Source: JBQTHI01 sp052390035 (lineage in GTDB: Bacteria; Actinomycetota; Acidimicrobiia; Spongiisociales; ZC4RG35). Taken from it: a stretch of 14,596 bases of DNA. Under the pieces are notes generated by a model. It saw only the letters and a program-made list of their open reading frames with translations, searched no databases and was not told where the DNA came from. A program made the translations under genes and the position numbers. Positions 1-7,175 of this stretch are shown piece after piece. Every line of letters starts with the position of its first letter. The stretch's first letter is position 1. The DNA lies in NCBI GenBank assembly GCA_052390035.1, contig JBQTHI010000087.1, positions 1-14,596 of the forward strand, in the 5' to 3' direction.

Positions 1-401
1 CCGACCGGGTGGCCTGCCCTTGGCTGATACGACGGTTCATTGATCCCGAGGCCGAGATCGTTTTCGTAGCGGCCGATCGGGTGCTCGAATTTGCCGGGCA
101 GCATGGGGCGCATTCGTTTGATGCTCCTGGGGCCAATTTCACCCACCGCGATGGCTTGTGCACCTTTGAGGTGTTGATCGAAGACTTCAATCTCGGCAGC
201 GACCCCGCTCTGGCGCGCCTCGCCCGGATCGTCCATGCCGCCGACATCGTCGAAGACATCGACACCGATCCACTCGGTGCGGGCCTTCTCGCCATCGGAC
301 TGGGGTCGCTCGAAGTGGAAGGCGACGACCAAAAGTTGCTCGAACGGGAGTCCTTCGTCTACGACGCCCTATACGCCTGGTGTCGGCGCTACGGGGTTTG
401 A
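1..401 (+). CDS. ChrB-type chromate resistance domain protein, 3' part
   Basis: The gene begins before the window; 132 residues are visible, in frame from base 3 to the TGA at 399-401. The fragment opens with D-R-V followed by ACPWLIRRFIDP, the hallmark start of the ChrB C-terminal (chromate resistance) domain, usually preceded by a similar KxDR stretch. The domain continues with HRDGLCTFEVLIEDF and a helical AxLARIVHAADIVED segment, and ends right after the domain, so little or nothing follows it. The GTG at base 9 is an internal valine, not the start. Full-length ChrB proteins carry an N-terminal regulatory domain and sense chromate or modulate ChrA efflux; whether this gene has that half, or a chrA neighbour, cannot be seen. 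Stand-alone C-terminal domains also exist and have no firm biochemical role. The family call is secure; a real role in chromate resistance is inference. Confidence 0.85.
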   Translation, partial: DRVACPWLIRRFIDPEAEIVFVAADRVLEFAGQHGAHSFDAPGANFTHRDGLCTFEVLIEDFNLGSDPALARLARIVHAADIVEDIDTDPLGAGLLAIGLGSLEVEGDDQKLLERESFVYDALYAWCRRYGV

Positions 402-420
402 ATGACCGTCAGGCACTGAA

Positions 421-1467
421 TCAACTCGCCAGGAACTCTTCAACTCGCTCCCGCTCATCGTCGATTGCCAGCCGCTCAGACTTGGTGAATTTGCGGACCG
501 GCTCGACTTCAACTTCACCATCGACGACTCGCCAGGAACCTTCCACCCGCCCGTCGACCAGGAGTGAGTGCCAGGGTCCGCCTGTGCGGCCCATCCATCG
601 TTGGCGATGGGCGTCGTCGACGATACGGGTGCGGTCGGCGTGAGAGAGAAAGACATTGTCGTATTCGCCCAGGAATCGCACCGGTGCCGGTTGGTCCGGA
701 TCGGCCAGGGTTAACCCCTCCAGGTCGACCAGCCGGCGACCAGCATCGGTTCGAAGGATGACCAGTTCGTCTCGGATCGAGTCGAGCACGCCGGCGATCC
801 CGGTCACCCGACACCACGTGTTGATGTCGGCGGCAGAGGCCGGGCCAAAGGCCCGCAGATAACGTCGCACCACCTCCTTCATGTCCGGTTGCGAGGACAT
901 CGCCGACCCCAGCCACGCCTCGGCGGTCTGGTAGAGCTGCCCGGCCGACCGTTTCCACTTTCCCCGGGGAGGGATCTGCACGAGGGGGAGCAACATGACC
1001 GCCGCCTGAGCCAGGCCCTGCGGTCGGTGTCCGGGAAACCTCTGCGCCATCGCCTCCCCGAGCGCCTTGGGGGTGAGCGGCCCTGAAGAAAGCGCAGTCC
1101 GCGCGGCGGATGCGACTTTCCGGTAGTCGAGATCCTGTAGCTGCTTTCCCCAATCGGCCGACTTGATGACCTTGGTTAGCGCCTCCTGCATCAGCGGGCG
1201 GAGTTCGAGGCAATCGGCTGCCGAGACCAGGTGAATGGTGCCTCGCATGACCATCATCCGGACTGCCTCTCGTTCCTCCAGAAGGCGCGACAACTCGGCG
1301 GGCTCGAAGTGGCGGATCCGGCTCCAGAGGCCCAAATAGGGGGGCAACACATTCTGCGCCTGCAGCCCCACCAGGCCTCTGATGACCTCCAGTGCTGGGT
1401 CGGCGGTCCGCCTGAGAAGGAGTTGCCGCTCTAGCAGGGTCCGATTGAGTACTCGGGTCGTGATCAC
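421..1467 (-). CDS. Winged-helix DNA-binding protein, AlkZ-like putative DNA glycosylase (HTH_42)
   Basis: A 348-residue protein of the HTH_42 (winged helix DNA-binding domain) family, near the usual length. It starts at a GTG with the typical LNRxLLxRQLLLRR opening. The segment GLVGLQAQN places a Q-x-Q motif at Q36 and Q38, followed by PPYLGLWSR; this matches the catalytic QxQ motif of AlkZ-type glycosylases, which remove bulky or crosslinked bases. A conserved MRGTIHLV lies at about 74-81, and further winged-helix repeats fill the rest. By family knowledge, AlkZ members of antibiotic clusters protect producers, while stand-alone actinobacterial paralogues have unknown substrates; the latter fits here because no biosynthetic cluster is visible. 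It runs divergently from the threonine aldolase gene across 30 bp and converges on the ChrB gene with 19 bp between stops. Family membership is firm; glycosylase activity is inferred from the motif. Confidence 0.82.
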   Translation of the reverse strand: MITTRVLNRTLLERQLLLRRTADPALEVIRGLVGLQAQNVLPPYLGLWSRIRHFEPAELSRLLEEREAVRMMVMRGTIHLVSAADCLELRPLMQEALTKVIKSADWGKQLQDLDYRKVASAARTALSSGPLTPKALGEAMAQRFPGHRPQGLAQAAVMLLPLVQIPPRGKWKRSAGQLYQTAEAWLGSAMSSQPDMKEVVRRYLRAFGPASAADINTWCRVTGIAGVLDSIRDELVILRTDAGRRLVDLEGLTLADPDQPAPVRFLGEYDNVFLSHADRTRIVDDAHRQRWMGRTGGPWHSLLVDGRVEGSWRVVDGEVEVEPVRKFTKSERLAIDDERERVEEFLAS

Positions 1468-1484
1468 CCGTCCAGTAAACCCAA

Positions 1485-1490
1485 TACCCT
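1485..1490 (+). promoter_or_regulatory. Possible -10 element for leaderless threonine aldolase mRNA
   Basis: TACCCT fits the actinobacterial TANNNT -10 pattern and ends 7 bases before the ATG at 1498, the spacing expected if transcription starts on the A of the ATG. No Shine-Dalgarno sequence precedes that ATG (the bases are GCAGTAG), which supports a leaderless transcript. No convincing -35 box is present. The same 30-bp spacer must also drive the divergent minus-strand gene. This is inference from motif and spacing only. Confidence 0.35.
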
Positions 1491-1497
1491 GCAGTAG

Positions 1498-2526
1498 ATG
1501 CCTTTTGCTGATGGCACTGCCGACTTCCGGTCCGACACCGTCACCCGCCCCACCGACGAGATGCGAAAGGCGATGGCCGAAGCCGAGGTCGGTGACGACG
1601 TCTATTCCGACGATCCCACTGCCAACCTGCTCGAGGAGGAATCGGCGGCAGCAGTCGGAAAAGAGGCGGCCGTGTTCGTGCCGACCGGGACGATGGGTAA
1701 CCAGTTGGCGATCATGCTCCAGACCCGCCCGGGCGACGACGTGTTATGCGACCCCGGGATTCACTCGCGCAACGTCGAGCGGGGCGCCGCCTCGGCTCTG
1801 TCGGGAGTGGCGTTTCGACCGGTTGACGCCCCCGACGGGAGGATTAAGAGCGAGCAGATCGAGCAGGCGATGGCCAACGCCGGATTCTTCCCTCGCATTC
1901 GACTCCTCGTTTGGGAGAACACCCACAATCTCTCTGGGGGCAAGGTGATTCCGATCGAGGTGATGGAGGCCGCCAACCTGACGGCCCGCCGGCACGGGTT
2001 GTCGATCCATCTCGATGGAGCGCGGCTGTTCAACGCGGTGGCGGCGACCGGTACGTCCGCCCACCGGTACGCAAGGGGCGCCGACACTGTGCAGTTCTGC
2101 TTCTCCAAGGGCCTCGGGGCACCGATCGGCTCGATCCTCTGCGGGCCTGCCGATTTGATGGCCGAGGCCCGTTATCTGCGAAAACGTCTCGGGGGAGGCA
2201 TGCGGCAGGTGGGGGTGGTGGCCGCCGCTGCCCGCATCGCCCTGCGCGACCGGGAGCGGCTGGCCGATGATCACGTGGTGGCCCGATATCTGGCGAAGAG
2301 GCTCAACCAGGCGGTACCAGGCCTGGTCGAGGAGGAGAGCGTCGAGAGCAACATGGTGCAGCTCCGACCCGACGCCTTGCCAATTCCCGCCGCCGACTGG
2401 CGCCAGCAAGCGGTCCAGGCGGGGATCAAGGTCAACCCCCCATTCACCGGAGTGATCCGACTCGTCACCCACCGCGACGTCGACTCGGGAGACGTCGACC
2501 GTCTGGTCGGGACCCTGGCCGGGTAA
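1498..2526 (+). CDS. ltaE: Low-specificity L-threonine aldolase
   Basis: This PLP enzyme of 342 residues cleaves L-threonine or L-allo-threonine to glycine and acetaldehyde in the cytoplasm. It follows the E. coli LtaE pattern throughout: DFRSDTVTRPT near the start, GDDVYSDDPTANLLE at 32-46, PTGTMGN at 62-68, a histidine at H89 in the PLP-stacking position, ENTHN at 140-144, HLDGARLFNAV at 171-181, the PLP lysine K204 in FSKGLGAPIGS, GGGMRQ, and the closing RLVTHRDV. The length is usual and no key residue is missing. The ATG at 1498 gives the full N-terminus but lacks a Shine-Dalgarno sequence. fabD follows after 33 bp on the same strand, so it may be read together with the fatty-acid genes, though no metabolic link is obvious. 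The enzyme call is secure; preference for threo or allo substrate cannot be read from sequence. Confidence 0.93.
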   Translation: MPFADGTADFRSDTVTRPTDEMRKAMAEAEVGDDVYSDDPTANLLEEESAAAVGKEAAVFVPTGTMGNQLAIMLQTRPGDDVLCDPGIHSRNVERGAASALSGVAFRPVDAPDGRIKSEQIEQAMANAGFFPRIRLLVWENTHNLSGGKVIPIEVMEAANLTARRHGLSIHLDGARLFNAVAATGTSAHRYARGADTVQFCFSKGLGAPIGSILCGPADLMAEARYLRKRLGGGMRQVGVVAAAARIALRDRERLADDHVVARYLAKRLNQAVPGLVEEESVESNMVQLRPDALPIPAADWRQQAVQAGIKVNPPFTGVIRLVTHRDVDSGDVDRLVGTLAG

Positions 2527-2559
2527 CCTCCCCGGTTCTCCACCAGAGACGAACATTCG

Positions 2560-3513
2560 ATGGCGTTTGCCGTGTTATTCCCCGGTCAGGGGAGCCAGTT
2601 CGCTGGGATGGGCGCCGATTTGTTCGACGCTCGCCCCGACCTGCTCGGCGAGCGATCGGACCGGGTTCTCGGCTGGTCATTGCGCCGAATGTGCCTCGAA
2701 GCCGATGAAGAGACCCTGACGAGGACCGAGCACTCCCAACCGGCCCTATTCGCCTTGTGTTTTGCCCTCTGGGACGAACTGGCGAGCGTGCTCCCGGCTG
2801 TTCCCTCGGGAGCAGCAGGTCACTCACTGGGCGAATACACCGCGCTCGCCGCCGCCGGGGCCATTAGCTTCGACGACGGTCTCGGGTTGGTCGCCGAGAG
2901 GGGTCGGGCGATGTCTGAGGCTGCCGATCGGGAGCCGTCCGGGATGGCAGCGTTGCTCGGGACCGACCTCGACCGGGCCGAAGCGATTGCTGCGCAGCGA
3001 CGGGGGAGCGGGGGCAAGTTGTTCGTCGCCAACATCAACGCCCCCGGGCAGGTGGTGGTGTCAGGTGGCGAGGATGATCTCAACTGGTTGTTGGAGCAGG
3101 CCCCGGAGCTTGGGTTGCGCAAGGTGGTGCGGCTCAAAGTGGCGGGTGCCTTCCACTCGCCATTCATGGCGCCAGCCGAGGCCAGGCTCGAGACCGCACT
3201 CTCTACTGTGATCTTCTCCACGCCGGCGTTTCCGGTGTGGAGCAACATCAGTGCGTCTCCACTTCCCGCCGGCGACGAACACCATCATCTGGCCCGGCAG
3301 GTGGTTTCGGCTGTCCGTTTCTCGGAGACGCTGGTCAACATGGCCGGGACCGGCATCGGCACATTCGTCCACGTGGGGCCGGGCGAGGTCACCGCCGGCA
3401 TGGCAAAGCGATCGGCGCCCGGAGCCAATACGCTGATCGTTTCCGACCTGACCGGAATCGCGCCCGCGGCGGCAGCACTGGGTAGCATCGAGCGCCAGGA
3501 GAGCTATGACTAA
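2560..3513 (+). CDS. fabD: Malonyl-CoA:ACP transacylase
   Basis: FabD moves malonyl from CoA to acyl carrier protein, supplying the extender for type II fatty-acid synthesis. The 317 residues match the usual length. Visible motifs are FPGQGSQ at 7-13, the nucleophile S89 in GHSLGEY, R114 in AERGRAM (the arginine that binds the malonyl carboxylate, equivalent to E. coli R117), NAPGQVVVSGG around 160-170, and the catalytic H199 in AFHSPFM. It is the first gene of the fab operon. The start ATG has only a weak ribosome-binding site (AGAGACG), 33 bp after the threonine aldolase stop. Its last 8 bases overlap the start of fabH, a sign of translational coupling. All catalytic residues are present and I see no alternative assignment. 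Confidence 0.96.
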   Translation: MAFAVLFPGQGSQFAGMGADLFDARPDLLGERSDRVLGWSLRRMCLEADEETLTRTEHSQPALFALCFALWDELASVLPAVPSGAAGHSLGEYTALAAAGAISFDDGLGLVAERGRAMSEAADREPSGMAALLGTDLDRAEAIAAQRRGSGGKLFVANINAPGQVVVSGGEDDLNWLLEQAPELGLRKVVRLKVAGAFHSPFMAPAEARLETALSTVIFSTPAFPVWSNISASPLPAGDEHHHLARQVVSAVRFSETLVNMAGTGIGTFVHVGPGEVTAGMAKRSAPGANTLIVSDLTGIAPAAAALGSIERQESYD

Positions 3514-4621
3514 CAAGATGGCAAAAGGGGCCATGATCACCGGGTGGGGCAAGTGCTTGCCCGATGCGGTGCTTACCAACCACGACCTCGAGCAGATCGT
3601 CGACACCTCCGACGAGTGGATCACCACCCGCACCGGCATCAAGGAACGACGAATCTCCCATGTAGAGGTTTCAGACATGGCGGCGGTGGCCAGCCAACAC
3701 GCTCTCGCCGCGGCAGGGAAGACGGCCGGCGATGTCGATCTGATCGTCTTGGGGACCTGTACCGGTGACTCGCTCATACCCTCAGCCGCCTCACTCCTCC
3801 AGGCCAAGCTCGGGGCGGTCAACGCCGCTGCCTTCGACCTCAACGCCGCCTGCTCCGGATTTGTCTATTCGCTGGTGGTGGCTTCCAACATGGTCAAGGC
3901 CGGCGCTTACCACACCGTGCTGGTCATCGGCGCCGAGAAGCTTCACTATCACCTCGATTTCACCGACCGGTCGACCTGCGTCCTGTTTGGAGATGGAGCG
4001 GGGGCGGTCGTGGTGGAGCCCACCGACGACGACGTCGGCCTGCTGGCCAGCGAGCTGGGCCTTGACGGGACGGTTGCCGGGATCCTCGCCATCCCCGAAC
4101 ACGGCACCAAAGGTGACCGGACCATGCCCGATCCCAAGAGCAGCGGGATTCAGATGGACGGACCCGAAGTGTTCCGCCGGGCGGTGACCACCATGGGTGA
4201 CGCTTCGGTACGGGTTCTGGAGAAGGCCGGCCTCGTCCTGGAAGAAGTCGATCTCCTGGTACCCCACCAGGCCAACGTCCGGATCATCGACGCTACCGCC
4301 CGCCGACTCAGACTCGACCCCGCCAAAGTGTTCGTCAACATCGAGTCTTATGGCAACACATCCGCAGCAACCATTCCGGTCGCCATTGCCGAAGCGCTCG
4401 AGGCGGGTCGGATCAAGCCGGGGGACAACATCGTGCTCACCGCCTTCGGAGCCGGCCTCACCTGGGGGGCGGCGGTGCTGCGCTGGGGCGACAGGGTCGA
4501 GCCAATCCGGACGAGCGACGCCCACCTGCCTCCCAATCCGCGGACGACGATGGAGTTGCTCCAGCCCAACCTCTCCTTCTTCGGACAAACCACTAGGTCT
4601 GGCGCGGCAGAAGTTTCGTGA
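3506..4621 (+). CDS. fabH: Beta-ketoacyl-ACP synthase III (KAS III)
   Basis: FabH condenses an acyl-CoA primer with malonyl-ACP to start fatty-acid synthesis. The Cys-His-Asn triad is complete: C116 in NAACSGF, H254 in VPHQANVRI and N284 in YGNTSAA. The family's closing AFGAGLTWGAAVLRW ends at about residue 327. The protein is 371 residues, against roughly 315-335 in typical FabH, because of a 43-residue tail (329-371) rich in P, T and S that I do not recognise. I91 sits where E. coli has F87, a pocket-gating residue; a smaller side chain there goes with longer or branched primers in other species, so branched-chain priming is possible (inference). The ATG lies inside the 3' end of fabD, preceded by AGGAGA, and its TGA overlaps the GTG of fabG by four bases. 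The call is secure; primer specificity is not. Confidence 0.95.
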   Translation: MTNKMAKGAMITGWGKCLPDAVLTNHDLEQIVDTSDEWITTRTGIKERRISHVEVSDMAAVASQHALAAAGKTAGDVDLIVLGTCTGDSLIPSAASLLQAKLGAVNAAAFDLNAACSGFVYSLVVASNMVKAGAYHTVLVIGAEKLHYHLDFTDRSTCVLFGDGAGAVVVEPTDDDVGLLASELGLDGTVAGILAIPEHGTKGDRTMPDPKSSGIQMDGPEVFRRAVTTMGDASVRVLEKAGLVLEEVDLLVPHQANVRIIDATARRLRLDPAKVFVNIESYGNTSAATIPVAIAEALEAGRIKPGDNIVLTAFGAGLTWGAAVLRWGDRVEPIRTSDAHLPPNPRTTMELLQPNLSFFGQTTRSGAAEVS

Positions 4622-5367
4622 CCGTTCAGGAGGCCGGTCGGGTCGCCCTGGTGACGGGCGGCTCCCGTGGAATCGGGCGGGCGATAGCCCTCTCGCTTGG
4701 CTCGGCCGGTCACCGGGTAGCTGTCAACTATGCCTCGAGGGCGGAGTCGGCCCGGTCGGTGGTCGATGAAATCGCCGAAAAGGGGGGAACCGCCGAGGCC
4801 TTCAGAGCCGATGTCTCCGACCCAACCGAGGTTGCGGGGTTGTTCGAGCTGATTGAGGGCAGGTTCGGGCCCGTCGAGATTCTGATCAACAACGCTGGGA
4901 TTACCGCTGACAACCTCCTGGTTCGCATGAGCCCCGACGATTTCGATCAAGTCATTGCCACCAACCTACGGTCGGCGTTCTTGTGCACGAAGTCGGCGCT
5001 GCGGGCGATGTTGAAGGCCCGTTGGGGTCGGGTGATCTCGATAGGCTCGGTCTCCGGCATCTCGGGCAATCCCGGTCAAGCCAACTATGCCGCCTCCAAG
5101 GCCGGCATCATCGGGTTCACCAAGTCGGTGGCCCGCGAGGTCGGCTCGCGGGGTATCACGGCCAATGTCGTCGCCCCCGGGTTCATTGCCACCGACATGA
5201 CCGATTCCCTCGCGGAGACGGTCAGAGCGCAGGCCCTCGAGTCAATAAGCCTGGGCCGGTTCGGAACCGGCGCCGAAGTAGCTGAGGTGGTCGGTTTCCT
5301 CGCCTCCGAGGCGGCTTCTTATATCACCGGCCAGGTAATCGCCGTAGATGGCGGACTCACGCTTTAA
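4618..5367 (+). CDS. fabG: 3-oxoacyl-ACP reductase (NADPH)
   Basis: FabG reduces beta-ketoacyl-ACP to beta-hydroxyacyl-ACP. This 249-residue short-chain dehydrogenase has the nucleotide-binding TGGSRGIG at 13-20, INNAGIT at 90-96 and the tetrad N116, S144, Y157 and K161, with the spacing of the E. coli enzyme (N110, S138, Y151, K155). The stretch GQANYAASKAG and the C-terminal YITGQVIAVDGGLTL are typical of true FabG rather than of generic SDR paralogues, and the place inside a fab operon supports that. It starts with GTG, overlapping the fabH TGA in a GTGA arrangement, so translation is probably coupled. The stop is followed by 29 bp before acpP. Confidence 0.95.
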   Translation: MTVQEAGRVALVTGGSRGIGRAIALSLGSAGHRVAVNYASRAESARSVVDEIAEKGGTAEAFRADVSDPTEVAGLFELIEGRFGPVEILINNAGITADNLLVRMSPDDFDQVIATNLRSAFLCTKSALRAMLKARWGRVISIGSVSGISGNPGQANYAASKAGIIGFTKSVAREVGSRGITANVVAPGFIATDMTDSLAETVRAQALESISLGRFGTGAEVAEVVGFLASEAASYITGQVIAVDGGLTL

Positions 5368-5383
5368 TGCCCCCTACATCAAC

Positions 5384-5388
5384 AGGAG
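5384..5388 (+). promoter_or_regulatory. Strong ribosome-binding site of acpP
   Basis: AGGAG lies 8 bases before the ATG at 5397. It decides the start: an in-frame ATG at 5367, overlapping the fabG stop, would add ten residues that are atypical for ACPs and has no comparable site. It is among the clearest Shine-Dalgarno sequences in the fab operon and fits the need for more ACP than enzyme. Confidence 0.7.
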
Positions 5389-5396
5389 ACAAACGA

Positions 5397-5642
5397 ATGG
5401 ATAAAGCCGAGATCGAAGCCCGCCTCCGTGAGGTGCTCACTTCCGAGTTGGGACTTGATGCGGAAAAAATCAGCCCGGAGGCCAATTTCGAAACCGATCT
5501 CGATGTTGACTCGCTCGGCGTGGTCGAGCTCCTCATGGCGATGGAGGACGAGTTCGGAGTGAAGATCCCCGACGACGAGGCCGAGCACATCCACACGGTC
5601 GGCGAGGCGATCAACGTGGTGCACGCCAAGCTCAGCGTCTGA
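5397..5642 (+). CDS. acpP: Acyl carrier protein
   Basis: This is an 81-residue acidic protein that carries growing acyl chains on a 4'-phosphopantetheine arm. The attachment serine is S39 in DLDVDSLGVVELLMAMEDEFG, followed by the typical IPDDEAEHIHTVGEAI recognition helix region. The usual motif is DSLD; here a glycine follows the leucine, a modest variation. I chose the ATG at 5397 because of the AGGAG eight bases upstream and because it gives the common MDKAEIEARL-like opening. It lies between fabG and fabF, the classic position, with only 7 bp before fabF. Its holo-ACP synthase is not in the window. Confidence 0.95.
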   Translation: MDKAEIEARLREVLTSELGLDAEKISPEANFETDLDVDSLGVVELLMAMEDEFGVKIPDDEAEHIHTVGEAINVVHAKLSV

Positions 5643-5649
5643 TTCCGGC

Positions 5650-6924
5650 ATGTCCGATCGAGCCCACCACCGGCGCCGGGTGGTCATCACTGGCATGGGG
5701 GTGATCAGCCCGGTCGGAAACGACGTCGAATCGTTCTGGGACTCGCTGGTAGCGGGACGGTCGGGGATCGGGCCGATCACGCGCTTCGACGCATCGGCGA
5801 TGCGGACCCGGATCGCCGGGGAGGTCAAGGACTACGAGCCCGAGAAACACTTCGATCGTCGAGAGGTGCGAAGGCTCGACCCCTACGACCAATATTTCCT
5901 GATCGCAACTCGCCAGGCCCTTTTCCAGGCCGGGGTTGCTTATGGCGCCGACGACGAAGCGGCGGTTCGGGCGGGCGTTATGGTGGGTGCCGGCTTTGGG
6001 GGAATGGAAGCGTTCATCGATGAGATCGGAGTTCTCATCAGCAAAGGGCCCGACCGGGTCAGCCCGACCGGGATTCCTCGGATCATCCCCAACATGGCGG
6101 CCGGATTGGCGTCGATCGAACACCACCTGCTCGGTCCGGTGTCGTGTGTGGTCACCGCCTGTTCCGCCTCGGCCAACGCCATAGGCGACGCCGCCGAAAT
6201 TATCCGCCGGGGGGCCGCCGATCTGATGGTGGCGGGCGGGTCGGAGGCGGCGATCACGACCTATGGGGTGGCCGGGTTCAATCAAGCAAGGGCGATGTCA
6301 ACTCGCAACGAGGAGCCCACCAGGGCCTCCCGTCCTTTTGATGCCGGGCGGGACGGTTTTGTAATGGGTGAAGGCGCCGGTGCCCTGGTTCTCGAAGCCC
6401 GCGAACGGGCCACCGAACGGGGTGCCAACATCCTCGGCGAGGTGGTCGGCTACGGGATGTCGGCCGATGCTTATCACATCACCCTTCCCCGCCCGGGCGG
6501 TATGGGAGCCGCCCGGGCCATGACGGCAGCTCTGCGCGACGCCGAGCTCCAACCATCCGAACTGGCCTATATCAATGCCCATGGCACCTCGACGGATGCC
6601 AACGACGCCACCGAAACCGCCGCCATCAAGTTGGCCCTCGGCGAGGCCGCTCATAAGGTCCCGGTTTCCTCGACCAAGTCGGTCACAGGCCATGTCCTCG
6701 GGGGAGCGGGGGCGATCGAGGCGATCGCCTCCATCCTGGCGGTGAACCGAGGGGCTCTGCCCCCCACCATCAACTACGAAACGCCCGACCCTGAGTGTGA
6801 TTTGGATTATGTCCCCAACCACTCGCGAACCGTAAGCGGCGATTACGCGATGTCGAATTCCTTCGGCTTTGGCGGACACAACGTTGCTCTGGTGTTTGCC
6901 TCACAGCGGGTCGCCGCAAGCTAA
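5650..6924 (+). CDS. fabF: Beta-ketoacyl-ACP synthase II (KAS II)
   Basis: FabF performs the elongating condensation of acyl-ACP with malonyl-ACP. The 424 residues fit the family. The catalytic set is complete: C171 in VTACSASANAIG, H311 in NAHGTSTDAND, K343 in SSTKSVTGH and H348; the C-terminal NSFGFGGHN is also present. Lining the acyl pocket, F116 in GAGFGGM aligns with E. coli I108, and T140-G141 replace the usual Phe-Phe in the SPFFVP segment. In E. coli an I108F change is known to shorten acyl-chain preference, so substrate range may differ (inference). The start has no good ribosome-binding site (GATTCCGGC), so translation probably depends on the acpP stop 7 bp upstream. Its stop codon interlocks with that of the convergent small membrane-protein gene. 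Confidence 0.95.
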   Translation: MSDRAHHRRRVVITGMGVISPVGNDVESFWDSLVAGRSGIGPITRFDASAMRTRIAGEVKDYEPEKHFDRREVRRLDPYDQYFLIATRQALFQAGVAYGADDEAAVRAGVMVGAGFGGMEAFIDEIGVLISKGPDRVSPTGIPRIIPNMAAGLASIEHHLLGPVSCVVTACSASANAIGDAAEIIRRGAADLMVAGGSEAAITTYGVAGFNQARAMSTRNEEPTRASRPFDAGRDGFVMGEGAGALVLEARERATERGANILGEVVGYGMSADAYHITLPRPGGMGAARAMTAALRDAELQPSELAYINAHGTSTDANDATETAAIKLALGEAAHKVPVSSTKSVTGHVLGGAGAIEAIASILAVNRGALPPTINYETPDPECDLDYVPNHSRTVSGDYAMSNSFGFGGHNVALVFASQRVAAS

Positions 6925-7175
6925 TCAGGATTGTCGCGATATTCGGCAATCGACCGGGCGGCGAGCGCGAGGACAACCGCCATCCCGACCGCCGCTCCGA
7001 CGAAGCAGACCACCGCAACCACAGTCGACAGTCCCGGGCAGCCGGATGACGGATCACCCGACCGGCATGAAAAGTCGGTCACCGCGTAACCGAGCCAGGA
7101 AGTCAGGCCGCCGGTAGCGAGCGCCGGAATGCTGATCCAGGGGTTGGGCCGCACCGTCACCGGGACTTGCCCCAT
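6921..7175 (-). CDS. Small two-helix membrane protein, unknown function
   Basis: I do not recognise this 84-residue protein. It has a short N-terminal stretch, a hydrophobic segment at about 14-33, a loop with two cysteines (C37 and C46) between serines, glycines and aspartates, a second strong hydrophobic segment at about 50-73, and a charged tail ending RSIAEYRDNPD. The two cysteines lie between the helices and could form a disulfide if the loop is extracytoplasmic (inference). Its ATG lies 19 bp inside the 3' end of the upstream minus-strand gene, so the two are probably one transcript. Its TAG overlaps the fabF TAA on the opposite strand. The compact overlap with its neighbour supports a real gene, but no homologue is known to me. 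Confidence 0.6.
   Translation of the reverse strand: MGQVPVTVRPNPWISIPALATGGLTSWLGYAVTDFSCRSGDPSSGCPGLSTVVAVVCFVGAAVGMAVVLALAARSIAEYRDNPD

Noticed and set aside
1744..2556. 270-codon open frame on the minus strand across the threonine aldolase gene
   Set aside because: It is the GC-driven shadow of a clear PLP enzyme on the plus strand; the translation is rich in G, R, H and P with no domain pattern.
3791..4588. 265-codon open frame on the minus strand inside fabH
   Set aside because: It lies wholly within a gene with a full catalytic triad; its composition is typical of an antisense shadow and it has no ribosome-binding site.
5367..5396. Earlier ATG for acpP overlapping the fabG stop
   Set aside because: It would add MPPTSTGDKR, atypical for an ACP; the ATG at 5397 has a strong AGGAG at the right distance.
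5632..6285. 217-codon minus-strand open frame across the start of fabF
   Set aside because: It is a shadow of FabF, whose conserved motifs run through the same region.
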